DNA of 26,278 bases from an uncultured Eubacteriales bacterium. GTDB taxonomy: Bacteria; Bacillota_A; Clostridia; Oscillospirales; Acutalibacteraceae. The stretch is taken from NCBI GenBank assembly GCA_934454005.1, contig CAKSGI010000006.1, positions 1 to 26,278 of the forward strand. Direction: 5' to 3'. Under the pieces are notes generated by a model. It was not told the DNA's origin and ran no database searches. It saw only the letters and a list, made by a program, of their open reading frames with translations. Below, piece after piece: positions 24,658 to 26,278 of this stretch. The position numbers were made by a program, and so were the translations under genes. Every line of letters begins with the position of its first letter. The first letter of the stretch is position 1.

Positions 24658-25641
24658 TTGGCAAAAGTGAGTATAATCGTCCCAATATATAATGTCGAAA
24701 AATATCTACCCAAGTGTATCGATTCGATATTAAACCAAACCTTTAAAGACTTCGAATTACTCCTCGTAGACGATGGTTCAACTGATACTTGCGGCAAAAT
24801 TTGTGACGAATACGAAAAAAAAGATAACAGAATAAAAGTTATTCACAAAAAAAACGGGGGACTGAGTGACGCTAGAAATAAAGGGATAGACGCATCTAAT
24901 TCTGAATTCATAAGCTTTATAGATAGTGATGACTATATTGCAGAAGATATGTATGAAATATTATACAATAACCTTGAAAAGGAAAATGCAGATATCTCAA
25001 TATGTGGATATTACAGATGTCTAAACGGAAAAATGGTTCCAAAATTTAAAAAAGAAGAATACTTTGTAGTAGATAATAAAGAGGCTTTAAGGCTTGTTTT
25101 AGAAGATAAAAAAATATCTGTTGAAGCCTGTACAAAAATATATAGAAAAAGTTTATTTGATAATGTTAGATATCCTGTTGGGAAATTATCAGAGGACGCC
25201 TTTACAACCCCAACAATATTAAGTAAAGCTAATATTGTTGTAGGAACAACTGCTCCAAAATATTATTATATAATAAGAGAAGATAGTATAACAAATTCCG
25301 TATTTAAAAAAAATGATCTAAACGTAATAGAAGCATACAAACATAACTATGATCTTGTTATGGATAAATTTCCAGAACTTAAAAATCAGGCTATTTTTAG
25401 ATACTATTGGGCTCATGCGTGTGTTCTAAAGAAAATGGTTCTAAGTAAAAATTTCAATGATTCTGATGAATATGACAAAGTTGTTTCGTCTATGAAAAAA
25501 GGAACTTTTAAAATTATAAAAAACCCACTTTTCTCTAAACAAAGAAAACTTTCAGTTATTGCTCTACTATTTAGTAAAAAATTATATAATAAGCTTGTCT
25601 TATTAAATAATGATCAAAATATGAGCGTATTTTATGATTAA
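24658..25641 (+). CDS. Family 2 glycosyltransferase
   Basis: Cytoplasmic GT-A glycosyltransferase of 327 residues, resembling EpsJ/WcaA-like enzymes of exopolysaccharide clusters. Motifs in order: VSIIVPIYNVEKYLPKCIDSILNQTFKDFELLLVDDGSTD, NGGLSDARNKGID, and the metal-binding SFIDSDDYI (DSD). An acidic SEDAFTTP follows at about residue 180 as the probable catalytic base region. No clear membrane helix is seen. The start is TTG at 24658, nine bases after AAGGAG; no ATG is available. Confidence 0.9.
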   Translation: MAKVSIIVPIYNVEKYLPKCIDSILNQTFKDFELLLVDDGSTDTCGKICDEYEKKDNRIKVIHKKNGGLSDARNKGIDASNSEFISFIDSDDYIAEDMYEILYNNLEKENADISICGYYRCLNGKMVPKFKKEEYFVVDNKEALRLVLEDKKISVEACTKIYRKSLFDNVRYPVGKLSEDAFTTPTILSKANIVVGTTAPKYYYIIREDSITNSVFKKNDLNVIEAYKHNYDLVMDKFPELKNQAIFRYYWAHACVLKKMVLSKNFNDSDEYDKVVSSMKKGTFKIIKNPLFSKQRKLSVIALLFSKKLYNKLVLLNNDQNMSVFYD

Positions 25642-25652
25642 GGAAAAATTAT

Positions 25653-26278
25653 ATGAAAAATATATGTTTTATAGACGCTGATTTATCAATTTTAGGTGGA
25701 GCAGAAAAAGTAATTCTCAATATTTCTAAAGAACTATCTAAAAACTATAATGTTCATTTAATATCTATTTGGAGTAAAAATGAAAATATCCCCTTTAAAA
25801 TCCCAAACTCTATACATTGTATGGTATTAAACAAAGGTTCTGGAAGAAGAAGAGATGTTTATTTAAAATCATTTTTTAAACTTATCAAATATATAAAAAA
25901 AGAAAAAATAGAAACTGTATTTTTAATAAATACATATTCAGCATCGTTTGTAAGTTTACTTAAAAAATTCTTAAATGTTAAATTTGTTTTTTGTGATCAC
26001 GGCGCAGTCAGCAATGAACTTGATAAAAAGTTTAACATGAAGCATAGAAATTTAGCTTCAAAAAAATGCGATATAACTGTAACTCTTACTCAAAGAAATA
26101 TTGATGATTACAAAACTATTTTTAAAACTCCGGCTTCTAAGCTTGTATGCATCCCTAATTGGATATCAGATGATGTCATAGACGTTGCAAGTAGCAAATA
26201 TAATATAAAATCTAAAAAAATAAATACTATTATCTCTCTTAAATTAGATAGATTTACAAGAAGTATTTATGACTGGGA
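25653..26278 (+). CDS. Family 4 glycosyltransferase (3' end cut by window edge)
   Basis: The first 208 residues of a GT-B enzyme. It begins MKNICFIDADLSILGGAEKVILNISKELSKNYNVHLISI, the acceptor-domain glycine loop of GT4 enzymes. It continues with FVFCDHGAVSNELDKKF and VTLTQRNIDDY, up to the domain hinge VCIPNWISDD. The N-terminus parallels the gene at 23536, suggesting tandem duplication and divergence. At the very end the usual GR-x-KG loop of the donor domain reads SLKLDRFTRSIYDW, which is not canonical. ATG with AAGGA eight bases upstream, 11 bases after the preceding gene. Confidence 0.85.
   Translation, partial: MKNICFIDADLSILGGAEKVILNISKELSKNYNVHLISIWSKNENIPFKIPNSIHCMVLNKGSGRRRDVYLKSFFKLIKYIKKEKIETVFLINTYSASFVSLLKKFLNVKFVFCDHGAVSNELDKKFNMKHRNLASKKCDITVTLTQRNIDDYKTIFKTPASKLVCIPNWISDDVIDVASSKYNIKSKKINTIISLKLDRFTRSIYDW

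Overview
The window comes from a low-GC Gram-positive bacterium, most likely an anaerobic member of the Clostridia. The evidence is an A+T-rich sequence, strong AGGAGG-type ribosome binding sites, a zinc-binding S14 protein, a six-gene Rnf complex in the order C-D-G-E-A-B, and wall-polymer genes of the TarI/TarJ/LicD type. I cannot name a genus.

Region 1 (1-8740, minus strand) is the fused S10-spc ribosomal protein operon. It runs rpsJ, rplC, rplD, rplW, rplB, rpsS, rplV, rpsC, rplP, rpmC, rpsQ, rplN, rplX, rplE, rpsN, rpsH, rplF, rplR and rpsE, and rpsE is cut by the window edge. A promoter of its own with an (AT)8 spacer lies about 250 nt upstream of rpsJ. The leader in between is structured and holds a terminator-like hairpin. 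Several genes are translationally coupled through TAATG overlaps.

Region 2 (8740-9737) is a mostly non-coding stretch around one small secreted protein of unknown function on the minus strand. That gene has a clear promoter and a hairpin terminator. Its divergent promoter region also carries the promoter of the next operon.

Region 3 (9645-16790, plus strand) is one operon: apbE, a NusG domain II protein, a small membrane protein of the Gx/HepT component I family, then rnfCDGEAB. ApbE should attach FMN to RnfG and RnfD outside the membrane. The Rnf complex couples electron flow from ferredoxin to NAD with Na+ or H+ transport. A bidirectional terminator separates it from a convergent gene for a secreted right-handed beta-helix protein (16794-17978, minus).

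Region 4 (18224-26278, plus strand) is a very A+T-rich surface polysaccharide or teichoic-acid-type cluster with its own promoter. It encodes a Wzx-like flippase, an ExoA-like glycosyltransferase, a LicD-family phosphotransferase, TarI and TarJ (CDP-ribitol synthesis), a GT4 enzyme, a GT2 enzyme and a second GT4 that runs off the edge. The tight licD-tarI-tarJ cassette suggests that the LicD protein transfers ribitol-5-phosphate from CDP-ribitol.

I saw no tRNA or rRNA genes, CRISPR arrays, transposases or phage genes. The best candidates for something new are the ribitol-phosphate reading of the licD-tarI-tarJ cassette, the repeat-containing promoter and leader of the ribosomal operon, and the small orphan secreted protein.
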